Below are positions 8,457-18,396 of a stretch of DNA of 64,000 nucleotides, one piece after another. The stretch covers positions 49,181,513-49,245,512 of the forward strand of contig JAKTNV010000005.1 of assembly GCA_022747635.1 (NCBI GenBank), in the 5' to 3' direction. Position numbers and translations under genes: made by a program. Under the pieces are notes generated by a model that had not been told where the DNA came from, searched no databases, and saw only the letters and a list, made by a program, of their open reading frames with translations. The stretch is from Hetaerina americana (Eukaryota > Arthropoda > Insecta > Odonata > Calopterygidae). Within the stretch, counting starts at the first letter, position 1. The number at the start of each line of letters is the position of its first letter.

Positions 8457-11321
8457 GTGACACGCACTTCCCCACAAAGGCGTCCTAAATTACAGTCAGA
8501 CACTAATAAGGACGTTATTCAACATCAAAATAATTTAACTATACTTGTTATAAATTGCAGAAGCCTCAAGAACAAATCAGCGGATCTAGAACACATAATC
8601 CAAACTCATTCCGCTGATATAGTATTAGGCACAGAGAGTTGGCTGTGCAATGATATTAATGACCAAGAAATTTTCCCAATAGATTTCAAAGTTTACCGAC
8701 ACGATAGAGATACAAGACCCGGAGGAGGGGTTTTCGTGGCAGTTAAAAGTCATTTTGAAAGCAGGCAAGTTTCATTTGAAAATAATAACATAGAAAGTGT
8801 TTGGTGCACCTTACTACGGACCAATCAACCCAACATAAATTTATGCTCTTTCTACAGACCTCCAGACTCAGATTTGAAAACACTTCACACCCTCAACGAT
8901 CAAATTCACAAGTTTACACGTAAATATAATAACAGCATAAACATAATTGGTGGCGACTTTAACCTCCCTGGTATAGATTGGGACAGCAATATCGTTAAAT
9001 CTGGGACCCGCGATCGCGAATCTTGCAATTCCATGATAAAATTGGTTCAAAGAAACTCCCTCCATCAAGCAGTACGCATGCCCACCCGTGGAAAAAACAT
9101 ATTGGATCTATTTCTTACAAACACGCCGGAACGTATTATTAGTGTATCAACTGATGAGGGCTTGAGTGACCATAAAGCAATTAATGTCCATTTGGACATA
9201 GCAATAAAAAAGATTGTTAAACCAAAAAGAAAAATTTATAATTACCATAAAGCAGACTTTGAATCTTTTGCCAATCAATTAAACTCTTCACTACCCGAGT
9301 TCAAAACCCGCTTAAGTCATGCCAACGTGGAAGAAACTTGGACAGAATTTGTCAATATCATGCAAAAAGGAATCGTAGATTTCATACCTATAAAATACGT
9401 TAAAGCAAATCGCGACCCCAGGTGGTACAATAAAGACGTTAGAAAAGCCCTTCGAAAGCAGAGAATGCTACACTCTAGGGTAAAGAGGGCAGGCGTGAAC
9501 ACATCATCTCCTGAGAATACACAATTATGGGACACATATAGATCCTCTAAAATTGAAACCAAAAAACAATTACGTAGCGCCTTACTGGAATTTAAACGCA
9601 AAGTACTTTGCGAGCACTTGGACACTGACCCCAAAGCTTTCTGGTCATATGTTAGGGAAGTAAATGGGAGTAAACAAACCGTGGCTTGCTTAAGGGATTG
9701 TAGCAATGTAATTCATACAGACAGCGAGGTTAAAGCTAACATCTTAAATTCATTCTTCCAAAGCGTTTTCTCGAATGATGTTGCCACCGCATATCTCCAA
9801 GAAACAATACATACTCCACCCATGGAAAAAATAACAGTGGACCAACAAGGAATTCTAAAATTACTTAATGAGATTAAACCCAACAAATCCCCGGGTCCCG
9901 AAAATATACCAGCTAGGGTGATAAAACATTTAGCTCCAAACATTGCCCCGTACCTTGAATTTATATTTAACAAATCCCTCACAGAGTGCAAAGTACCTAA
10001 GATTTGGAAAACCGCGCAAATAACGCCTATTTTTAAAAGTGGTGACAGGGAGGATCCCAGTAATTACAGACCTATATCTCTCACTTCTATCTGTTGTAAA
10101 ATATTAGAGCACATAATTGTCAGTTCAATAATGAGACACCTTGACAACATTAACTTTTTAAGTGACAATCAACACGGATTCAGGAAAACCCGCTCCTGCG
10201 AAACCCAATTAGGATTATTTACACATGATTTACTTGTATCTGGTGAGAGAGGTAGGCAAGTGGATGCCATCTTCTTAGATTTTCAAAAGGCATTTGATAA
10301 GGTCCCACATGGTAAACTCATTCATAAATTAAAGGTCGCGGGTATAAACAAGGGCGCTATAAGTTGGGTTAAAGATTTTCTTTCAGAGCGGGAACAGAGG
10401 GTAGTCCTTGATGGCGCTAGTTCCGACAGCGTTCGAGTCACGTCGGGGGTACCTCAGGGAAGTGTGATTGGGCCGTTACTTTTCTTGATTTTTGTTAACG
10501 ATTTGAACCGCGAAGTGAAAAGTAACATTAGGATGTTTGCGGATGACACGGTGATCTATCGGGAGATATCTGGGGATGAGGATCGTTTTATTCTAGCGCA
10601 GGATTTAGATTGCATTACTAAATGGTGTTCTAACTGGGGATTGACTCTAAATTATAATAAATGTTCAGTGGTAAATTTCTTTAAAAGATCAACGGGATTT
10701 GCTTACAAATTAGCTGGAGGTGACCTAGCAGTAGTTGATACGGTAAAATACCTAGGTGTCACATTCACTAAAGACTTAACTTGGGGGACTCACATACGTA
10801 AAGTCTGCGGTCAAGCAAATAAAAAATTGGGATTCATTAGACGCATTGTCGGCAAAAGTGACTCAAAGGTCAAGGAACGTTGTTACCACGCTCTTGTAAG
10901 GCCTCATTTAGAATACGCATGCAGCGTGTGGGACCCGAGTGAAAAAGGTCTCATTCGGGAAATTGAGAAGGTTCAACGCCGGGCAGCCCGTTTTGTAAAA
11001 AATTCCTACGATAAAACGCAAAGCGTTACCGAAATGCTCATGGATTTGGGGTGGGAATCATTAGAAGAGAGACGATTCAATGCAAGACTGAAATTATTAA
11101 ATAAATTCAGATCCGCATGTTTCAGCACCGAGGTCTCGCAGATTATTCGTACTCCTACATACATTGGTCGCTTGGATCATGCATATAAAATTCGGGAAAT
11201 AGATGCCAGGACTAGCCGACTCAAGGACTCCTTCTTCCCACGGACAATACGGGATAGCAACTGTAGGATTATAGATAGTAAAAATTCCACTTGCCACCCT
11301 CAGTGTCTAAAAGGTGATTAG
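8457..11321 (+). CDS. LINE ORF2: APE-type endonuclease and reverse transcriptase
   Basis: The frame is open from 8334, just after a TAG at 8331. The first possible start is GTG 8457, and no ATG occurs before the endonuclease, so translation probably depends on ORF1. Residue numbers count from 8457. The endonuclease spans about 28-250, with catalytic Asn33, Glu60 in TESWL, GDFN at 166-169, LDLFL at 216-220 and SDH at 237-239. The reverse transcriptase follows: NKSPGPENIP fingers, NYRPISL, HGFRKTRSCETQL, motif A FLDFQKAFD with Asp608, SGVPQGSVIGPLLF, and motif C FADD at 694-697. A thumb with KYLGVTFTKDLTW and a C-terminal region with ARLKLLNKFR complete it. No RNase H domain is visible. All catalytic residues are present and there is no frameshift or stop, so the product could be active. 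Its role is target-primed reverse transcription in the nucleus. Confidence 0.93.
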   Translation: MTRTSPQRRPKLQSDTNKDVIQHQNNLTILVINCRSLKNKSADLEHIIQTHSADIVLGTESWLCNDINDQEIFPIDFKVYRHDRDTRPGGGVFVAVKSHFESRQVSFENNNIESVWCTLLRTNQPNINLCSFYRPPDSDLKTLHTLNDQIHKFTRKYNNSINIIGGDFNLPGIDWDSNIVKSGTRDRESCNSMIKLVQRNSLHQAVRMPTRGKNILDLFLTNTPERIISVSTDEGLSDHKAINVHLDIAIKKIVKPKRKIYNYHKADFESFANQLNSSLPEFKTRLSHANVEETWTEFVNIMQKGIVDFIPIKYVKANRDPRWYNKDVRKALRKQRMLHSRVKRAGVNTSSPENTQLWDTYRSSKIETKKQLRSALLEFKRKVLCEHLDTDPKAFWSYVREVNGSKQTVACLRDCSNVIHTDSEVKANILNSFFQSVFSNDVATAYLQETIHTPPMEKITVDQQGILKLLNEIKPNKSPGPENIPARVIKHLAPNIAPYLEFIFNKSLTECKVPKIWKTAQITPIFKSGDREDPSNYRPISLTSICCKILEHIIVSSIMRHLDNINFLSDNQHGFRKTRSCETQLGLFTHDLLVSGERGRQVDAIFLDFQKAFDKVPHGKLIHKLKVAGINKGAISWVKDFLSEREQRVVLDGASSDSVRVTSGVPQGSVIGPLLFLIFVNDLNREVKSNIRMFADDTVIYREISGDEDRFILAQDLDCITKWCSNWGLTLNYNKCSVVNFFKRSTGFAYKLAGGDLAVVDTVKYLGVTFTKDLTWGTHIRKVCGQANKKLGFIRRIVGKSDSKVKERCYHALVRPHLEYACSVWDPSEKGLIREIEKVQRRAARFVKNSYDKTQSVTEMLMDLGWESLEERRFNARLKLLNKFRSACFSTEVSQIIRTPTYIGRLDHAYKIREIDARTSRLKDSFFPRTIRDSNCRIIDSKNSTCHPQCLKGD

Positions 11322-11775
11322 TTCTACTTAAATGCATGCTCCTCCACTAACCTTATGTGTTTTGTTATAATAACCCATTCTTTCCGCATGATATCATTCG
11401 TGTTCTGTTCATCTGTTTTTGGGTTTCCCTTTCAGTCCCTCTTCCCTCCCGGCGGGGGGAGATTCCTGCTACCTGCAACGTTGGGTCGAATTCCCTTCCT
11501 TTTGCTGTCTCTTTGGGGGGTTGAGTGTTTTGTGGTGCATTTTCATGTGGTAGTGATGTTTCACATTCTTGCTTGTTGTGTCCTGGCTTGCGTGTTTTAG
11601 GATGGCTTTCGTGCTGTATCCTGGGGTGCAGTTTTTTGTTGTTTTGCGGTGTATGTGTTTGCATGAGTGTTGGATGGAGGGAGTTTTGCATGAGTGTGTG
11701 CGCTGCTGGGGTGTAATTTTCCGTGTTGTTTTTTTGCATGTGGTATTTTTCGTTTTTACGGTTGGTGACCTAACA

Positions 11776-11812
11776 CCCCCCGCCACACGCCCTTGCGGCG
11801 GCTTGCGGGGTA
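11776..11812 (+). promoter_or_regulatory. Conserved 3'-terminal RNA stem-loop of the LINE
   Basis: Outer stem CCCCGC (11778-11783) pairs with GCGGGG (11805-11810). Inner stem CGCC (11788-11791) pairs with GGCG (11797-11800) around a CTTGC loop. Related relics keep the pairing with different bases (for example CCCTGC/GCAGGG and CACC/GGTG). This suggests selection for an RNA structure, probably the one recognised by the element's own reverse transcriptase. Confidence 0.6.
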
Positions 11813-11814
11813 TT

Positions 11815-11840
11815 ATGTAGATGTAGATGTAGATGAAGAT
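11815..11840 (+). repeat. LINE tandem 3' tail, (ATGTAG)n
   Basis: Three to four units of ATGTAG close the element, ending ATGAAGAT. Simple-repeat tails replace poly(A) in CR1-like LINEs. Related relics end in one or two such units. Confidence 0.75.
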
Positions 11841-11842
11841 AT

Positions 11843-13360
11843 TTTAGTACCTTATCTTCCTCCACCTCCTTGAAACTACAAGTTTGCCTAGAATAATGGT
11901 TGCCTAGAACTTAAATACAATTGAACTCAATACATCAGCACTTAAAAAAGCAGTTACATTTTCTATAATTACTCAAAATTCGTTTATGACGTAAGATAAA
12001 TAATGAGTATAATTAATAGGGTAAAGTAACGAGTAAAACTGATTGTTTGTATAGAAAGCCGACGAGCCTTTCGATAAGACTGTAATGCATTTTAATTACC
12101 TAAGGCCATCACGCTGGGAATGCAGTGTAGGTTTGCAAAGCGATATTGCGAACTTGAGCCTGGGACCTCTAGGTGGCAGTTTTCAAACCCGCTACGATCA
12201 CTGAAGTGTCATTTGTCTTGGGATTAGGTGTAGTGGTATGATGGCGAGATATAACGTTAGCCATTTGAAAATCTCAAACCAAAGCATCTACTATTCTTAG
12301 AGAACTTTTTGGCAGCTTATTTTTCTGAAGTCCAAGGTTCAATGCCGCTCCCAGTTATTAGTTCTACACAAATAAAAATGTCCACGGATGTTGGCTTCAA
12401 GAAATAGTTCTAGGGAAGCATATTAAAATGTTCATAAGATATGTTTTTTTAAGTAGCCAAGACATTTTATTAAGTGATTAAACGAACAATGATCTTTTCA
12501 TTAATTTTCTTCCAGCTTATAGATTAAAATACTCAATAGTGAAGTTAATTTTCATTGTGATCCGAATATATCTCTTGAGAGCACACTTTGATATCGATAC
12601 AAAACTTTCATAGGGATTCAGGAGTAAACTTCTGTATTTTTTTGTTGGGAGGTTTCAGGAAGATCTTTGACCGATAAGAAGTGGAGGTGGCGCCAGATAA
12701 CGGAAGCATTTTCGCTATCGTACTGCAAAGTCTCTCCTCCAAACCAAATTTACACAGAGTGAGAAAAGAGATAAAAGTGAAAATGATACTCGAAATGGGG
12801 GGAAAAGGTACGTAGTCAAGTGTTTCCATTAATAAACGTTACCACGTAATAACACCACATGTTAACCAAAAAATACTGGTTTTCCACAAAACAAATAAAA
12901 TATAACATCCTCGAGAATCAACCTTCAAAGAGCATTGAACCTTGTATAAATGGGCCAATAAGCATGAATAAATATAACGAACCTCTAAAAAACCTTACAA
13001 CAAGGCGTTTTTTCACAAAGACATAGTCTCTCCGATCCAAATTTCGCAGGCACTAATTATTAACGTTGAAAGATGTTATCTGCTCTTGCTAACAGGGACA
13101 GAAAAACAGTTAATTAAGAATGAAACAAATTAACTTACTTCCATGCACAAATATCATGCACAATTCTATCCAAATCATATTACCGTAATATCATAAATCG
13201 TTATTCTGAGAGGAAACGTCTGCTGTCACACTATCATTCCAGTTCCTATTTTTTGCAATGACTAGCGAGCAAATTGATGGCGATGTGCGCCACCGCCAAC
13301 TTAGATGCTAATAAAAATATCAGAATGCAGATTATTACAATGTAGATGCGACTTACCACT
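11843..13360. other. Intergenic, AT-rich
   Basis: No gene recognised. A stretch at 12227-12358 contains weak tRNA-promoter-like motifs, but their spacing is wrong for a tRNA gene. Short minus-strand frames at 12608-12829 have no domain. Confidence 0.45.
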
Positions 13361-13960
13361 CTTTCTCTCTCTCTCTACTTGAAAATTATATTTAGAAAGT
13401 TCCCCTCCCATTCACATTCGCCTTCTTCCACCCCCTTCTGCATTTAGAACACAGAGCATTTTCTTCCCTCAAATCCACATTTACCCTCTGTCAACCCACG
13501 CTTTCCTCCACACTGCCCCCATGAGAACCCTCTCTATCCCCCTAGGCAACCTTTCCACGTCCCGACTCCTGCCTCAAAGTTCGCCTCAACGGGCGACGAC
13601 GCTGAGCTACGCCCGAGTGACAAGGGACCGAATGAATGAAATATGCATCTCCTCTCTCTCGCTGGTATTTGTGCCTAACACAATACGCACGCTTCAAAAG
13701 GTGCGTGGGAGAGGGGAGGAGGGAGAGGAAGAGAGAGAGGGGGGGGTAGAGGAGGAAGTCAGGAGCAAGTGGGAGATGGGACGCCAACGAAGTTAGGTCT
13801 TAGGCACACAATAAGAAACACCAAACCTTACCAGCCAACCACAACATTTCCCTCACCCCCCCCCTTTTTGTCGCCCCACCTCCCCCTCTACCCACCCCCG
13901 CACACAACTAAGCGTCTCGTATACGCTTCACGTGTCTCCCTTTTAGCTTCACTCAACGGT
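13361..13960. other. Strand-biased G+C-richer tract
   Basis: C/T-rich from 13365 to 13560, G/A-rich from 13698 to 13790, then C/T-rich again to about 13900, with runs of seven to nine C. The three blocks could form triplex or other non-B structures. Reading frames here are low complexity. Confidence 0.5.
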
Positions 13961-15157
13961 CATGCATTAATTAGTAGGCCGTGATTGAGAATATTAATCT
14001 CAACACTGCTATATGTATTATCCGTGAAAACGGGTTGAATTTGCGTATTATTCAGTTACAAACTGTTTGCACCAATCCATGCTGAAATTTCAGCCGATTC
14101 ATTCCCACCCACATGATAACCCGAAAATAATGAACATGGTTAGTGGCAGGGGGTGCACCCACATCACACGGGCACAATACACTTAAGTATTGCAATCACG
14201 TGCCTAACATAAAAGATTGATTTAACGTCACAATTCTGGTTATTCATGCATCTAAATCAAATGAAAACACTGTTTTTTTCCCTTCACTTCGCGTGCGCTT
14301 GCTTTCTAAAATTTACAAACAAAATAAGAGACGACCCTGGTCATTAACAAGATGTTACATAACCATGTATTATCGGGTTGCTTTGGAATAAATGTCGAGA
14401 ATGTCATCCACTTGAATGTGGACTAAGATCCACCCACGCCCACTGCATGAGCACACACCACCGGTTTAAATGTACTTTCAAGTGCGTCAGACACGAAGTG
14501 CCTGTTTCATCTCTTTCTCTCTCCCTCAGACACTTCCGTAACAACCACCGGTTTACCTCGGCCACGGCAAACAATCGCGAGCGGCGGATCTATGTTTGCA
14601 TTCCCATGTCGCGCAAAAGGAGCCCTGGAAAACAATTAACATGCACTTGTTCACGACCCGGAGGCGAGGATGTATTTAAGAGGATGTCGGCGTGACACGA
14701 TAGAGAGATAGAGGGGAGCTGAAGGGGATGGAGGAGGGAGGGGGTGACTGGAGTCGGAACGGGAGGAGGGATGGGGACAATGAACTTTGCTCTTGAAATT
14801 TGAAGGGCCGATTACCAAGGACATAGGTGCCTTCCCTCACTCTCATCCTCTCCCTCTCTCTCTTTCTCTCACTCCATCCCTCCTTTTAGGTAAACTACTT
14901 CCTTCCCATCACGACGAACGGGATGTCGAAACGATACAACATGGGTCGAAAATTTATCATGGGTGTTGCAAAAAGGTGGTAATCCATAAATTAGGTGAGA
15001 ATGACTAAAAAATAGGAAATGTATAAAAAATAGTCCAAAAAAATTCAAATAAAGGTTTAACTAAACTCGACGCGATTCCTTATCAAAATTCAAATTTCAT
15101 ATCCAAAATGATCAAAATTGATAAATCTAAGGAATCAAACGAAAAAATTTTATCATT
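13961..15157. other. Intergenic with a mixed-composition patch
   Basis: AT-rich except about 14380-14900. A TATA-like GTATTTAAGAGG lies at about 14671 followed by purine-rich DNA, and a similar box occurs at about 25083. The 105-codon frame at 14378-14695 begins without a convincing context and has no recognisable domain. Confidence 0.35.
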
Positions 15158-15229
15158 CAGGGTTCGTCCGGAAAATAAGTGTACTGAGCTCAGGAAAAAA
15201 AATTTATTACACTTTTACATATCTTAAGC

Positions 15230-15511
15230 TAATATTCCTCAAAATAGGACCCTTGTGAGTCGATACACTTGTTCCAGCGGCGTTCCCATTCCTGGAACGC
15301 TCCCGCGAAGGCATCATCGGGAACCTCTGGAAGACTCGTCGTCGACCTCTTCTCTGCCCTCCACGAACATGTTGTGCCACCGAAAGATCATGTTTCTGGA
15401 CATGGCTGACTCCCCGTAAGCCTGGTTAATCATACCGACAGTTTCGGTAGACGAGTTCCCAAGCTTTACCGCAAATTTGATGGAATAACGCTGCTCCAAA
15501 AACTTCGGCAT
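15230..15511 (-). pseudogene. Mariner transposase remnant, N-terminal HTH plus C-terminal tail
   Basis: A 66-codon open frame starting at 15511 matches the N-terminal DNA-binding part of mariner transposases (EQRYSIKFAVKLGNSSTETV, then SRNMIFRWHNMF and EGREEVDDE). It then joins, near 15313, to sequence that encodes the C-terminal phrase AFQEWERRWNKCIDSQGSYF. The middle, including the whole catalytic DD(34)D domain, is missing. It cannot transpose itself but could still be mobilised through its ends by a full-length relative. Assignment to mariner is firm; the subfamily is not determined. Confidence 0.8.
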
Positions 15512-15645
15512 CGCGTTCCGTGACGTGGGTCGAAGCGTGGAGGTTCGCGTTAACAGAGCTCCTCACTACACCACAGCTCAGAGCCGACTGCCTTTTTCAG
15601 CGTCGCTTGCCAACATACCCCCCTCCAATCGCAGCCCGTCAGAGC

Positions 15646-15709
15646 AGTGTATTGACTCCTGGGCTGGGCGCGCCTGGAGCGGCGCGCCCAGCCCAGGAGT
15701 CAATACACT
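15646..15709. repeat. Perfect 29-bp inverted repeat inside the mariner derivative
   Basis: Arms 15646-15674 and 15681-15709 are exact reverse complements around the six-base loop TGGAGC. The right arm includes the inner end of the terminal repeat (AGTGTATTGAC when read from the element end), so part of the terminal repeat has been duplicated in inverse orientation. The stem is very G+C-rich (CTGGGCTGGGCGCGCC). Confidence 0.9.
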
Positions 15710-15783
15710 TATTTTCCGGACGAACCCTGTAGATTCGAATTTCGACCTGAGTATTGTTTTATGCATGTATTTTTATTTTTAAG

Positions 15784-16017
15784 GCTGCCAAAAACCACCT
15801 TTTGTCGTAGTAAATTTAGTTCTTGTGCTAATAAAAAAGAGTTTGGACGGAGAGGAGATACATTCGTTGACAGACATGGTAGAACTAATTGTTTTCAATG
15901 ATGCAGTCACTGAAATAAATAAAAAAATTGCCAAATTGGCAAGTAAGGGAAAAATTACCAAAAAAGTAGGGCAGGTCCTCATTACTTCAAAGAAACATAA
16001 GATTTCACCTGTGTAAA
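15784..16017 (+). CDS. Possible terminal exon or small unknown ORF
   Basis: A pyrimidine-rich tract ending in AAG at 15783 resembles a splice acceptor. From there one frame is open for about 77 codons to TAA 16015-16017. It has VVVNLVLVLIKKSLDGEE near the start, then a Lys/Ile-rich, helix-prone part with NKKIAKLASKGKITKK. There is no ATG near the start (the first Met is well inside the frame), which fits a downstream exon. I do not recognise a family. It lies 55 bp after the mariner derivative, so it could also be part of a larger unrelated repeat. Chance cannot be excluded. Confidence 0.15.
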
Positions 16018-18390
16018 AAAATTCCTGAGTTTTCGCTTTTGCATGGCATACTATATGATGTGTACTCTCTACGATTAATGTCTCACTGCAGTCACGGAAA
16101 AGGAATTCATTTCAAATTGACATAGGTAAGAATACGTGGATTCATGAACGAACATTTAGCGATGAGGATTGATGTCATTTAAATGATTACGAGCATTAAA
16201 AAAAAATCGTATGCTCACGATCAAAGGGTTTCACTTTAACCCATTTAAGTTCCAATTTACCTCATCCTGAATTATGTTTAAATAAGATAAAGAGCACGAA
16301 TTCGGTGTACCAATCGAGTCGTCAGAACCATAATTTGCTTAATTTTTACCGTGGGCATTCATATCTCACCATTACCTCGAAAAGCCACCGTGCAAAACAC
16401 AAGAGCATGGGTAACACTTGATTGGATAATTTGATGCCACCAACAGACACGGGAGTTAATCAGAAAGTTTAATCGACTAATACCAATTTAGAAACATAAT
16501 TTTTAATAGAGAACAATGATTGATTTCAACTATTTCAACATTTACTCATACAAAATTTAAATCAACATGAAAAAACAATTAAAAAGAATTAAGAGTTCTT
16601 TCCAAAAGCAGTAATGCGAAATGTTTGAAAAAAATTTTAACTGTCGGAAGAAGTTGATACTCGTGTTCACCACATGCCGTGAAACAACAGTTTCGATGAA
16701 ACTTTACCGTGAACGCATGGCCTTCTGTTGGTAAATACCCTTAAAAGGCACATCGTTTTACATATTTTAGGCACTACATAAACAACGACTTGCGAATTAC
16801 CTTCTTCTTTAATTCTCCTATGGCGAGATTTCCCCAAAGAGGTAAAAATAATTGAAATGAGATTGTATATATACTAATTTATATATCATTATGACTGAAA
16901 AAATCTTCGAAAAATCATTCGTTTGTCATTTAAACTGAGAAATAAATCCTGAACGTCGTCATTCTTTTCAAAATTTAAATAAGTGTAAAATAAAGAAGGT
17001 GAAAAATTCAGGAATTGACGTATTGAATGACAGATATTTTTCGCCAAAGTCTTTGTACATAAGATATTAAAATATTTCAAATTTAAACATAAAAGAGATC
17101 ATCTAAAATTCTTCCAATGGTTGATAATATATTTAAATTTAAAAATTATCATGGATGCAATCGGCAAAATCATAGTAAACAAAGAGACTCATTAGGATCA
17201 CTTCGACTAGTAAAAAACTGGCTGGCTGGCTGGGATAATTCGAAACTTGTTGGGTTCAATTAGTCGAAGCTACTGAAAGTTGACGATATAAGTTAACGAA
17301 ATTATAATTACTAGTTGGGCACCTTCAGGCAAAACTGATGCATTCCACTCCTCTTAAAGACAAAAATGGCAAACGTAGGTTCGAAAGTTATTTTCGAACC
17401 AATTTGATGTTTTTTTAATGCATAATCATTCATCGCATTTGAGCGTAAATTTTTCTTCACTATTCTATCCGTATTTAGTGATAATGCTTGTCTTACTATT
17501 AACTACACCACAAATCACAAACAAAAACGAAATTGTAACAAACTACCCACCTTTACAATCTTTCTTTGAATTTACGTGATACCTTTCCTGAAAAAGTCCT
17601 TAATATTAACATCTGCGAGTACATTTCTGCGCCTCGTTCTTTTCCAAGGTCCGTAATTTAATAAATAAAAGTGCCAACGTCAATCAGGAAACACTTTCCT
17701 GCGTAATGGAGCTGTCAACGCCGGTTGCAATATTCCATTTGTGATGCCCCAAGTTCCGCTTACCAACATTTCCGCAGGCTATCCAACATTGAAAAAATGA
17801 CTAAGATGAGCGAATTGGTCCAATAAGGAGAAAGTGTTAGTCGCCTCTTTTGGCGAAACTAACGACTATCGGCAAAGACTACTAATTGGGACTCGTCATA
17901 TTTATGGAGCCGCTTCCCGCCATTGCCTGCGCAGCACGCTCGCATGTCGTAATTCACTTGTCACTTCGGCGGGCGCCGCCGGGCGGGAGGAGCGAGAGGG
18001 TGGGGTCGAGGGAGATCCAGAGGGGGGAGGAGAATGGTTTCGGGGAAGGGATTGGTAACACCGAAAAGGGCAAACAATTCGTGACTCCCGTGATAAGTTC
18101 AAGCAACGTGAAAATCAACAGTCTCGCGGAAGAGAGGGCAACAGGGGATTTCTACGGTAAATAAGGTGAGCACACGAAACAAGATATTTAATGTTACTCA
18201 CGCAATATAACGTCGTTGACTTGAGGATTTAGCGAGTTTCGGTGAGGAGCGCGAAAATAGCTCAGTGAATTAGATAGCTTTCCTTAGTATGCGAGCCGAG
18301 GGAAAAATATCTGGTAAGCAAAACACCGAAGAGGATAAGAGTAAAAAAAAAGGACTCCAGTAAGAATTTTGTGCACCTCTAAAAAAAAGA
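16018..18390. other. Intergenic, mostly AT-rich
   Basis: No gene recognised. There is a short (GGCT)n tract at about 17218-17230. A G+C-rich patch at 17915-18055 has G/A bias and low-complexity frames only. Confidence 0.45.
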
Positions 18391-18396
18391 ATTCCA

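Larger units (their letters stand above)
7330..11842 (+). mobile_element. Full-length or near full-length CR1-superfamily non-LTR retrotransposon (LINE)
   Basis: A self-contained element encodes ORF1 (SGNH-esterase-like, 7411-8349) and ORF2 (APE endonuclease plus reverse transcriptase, to 11321), followed by a 0.5-kb 3' UTR that ends in a stem-loop and a (GTAGAT)n-type tail. An esterase-type ORF1, an ORF2 with APE and RT but no RNase H, and a short tandem-repeat tail instead of poly(A) fit the CR1/L2-like group. A jockey-type assignment is possible from sequence similarity alone. Both frames are undamaged, which implies recent insertion. The 5' end is an estimate. No target-site duplication could be fixed because the 3' tail is itself repetitive. 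Confidence 0.85.
11322..11842 (+). other. LINE 3' UTR
   Basis: Noncoding after the ORF2 TAG. The first half is C/T-rich; the second half is T/G-rich with repeated TGTGTTT/TGCATGAGTG-like phrases that recur in the minus-strand relic at 54495-54690. It ends in the conserved stem-loop and tandem tail. Minus-strand frames here are shadows of the biased composition. Confidence 0.75.
15158..15729 (-). mobile_element. Mariner internal-deletion derivative (non-autonomous)
   Basis: Terminal inverted repeats begin CAGGGTTCGTCCGGAAAATA at both ends: 26 bp are identical and 29 of 30 bp match (15158-15187 and 15700-15729). The right end is followed by TA, the mariner target; the left flank now reads TT, so one duplication has mutated or slipped. 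Read on the minus strand, the interior holds the transposase N-terminus and C-terminal tail but no catalytic core. It is related to, but distinct from, the copy at 36117. The element is 572 bp, compared with about 1.3 kb for an intact mariner. Confidence 0.85.

Noticed and set aside
11365..11786. Minus-strand frames of 105-124 codons within the LINE 3' UTR
   Set aside because: Shadow frames from the T/G-rich 3' UTR of the plus-strand element.
12227..12358. tRNA-like A-box and B-box motifs (TAGTGGTATGATGG and GGTTCAATGCC)
   Set aside because: The boxes are over 100 bp apart and no cloverleaf can be drawn. It may be a decayed SINE, but support is too weak.
17218..17232. Short (GGCT)n tandem tract
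   Set aside because: Only about three units, within chance expectation and not a useful landmark.
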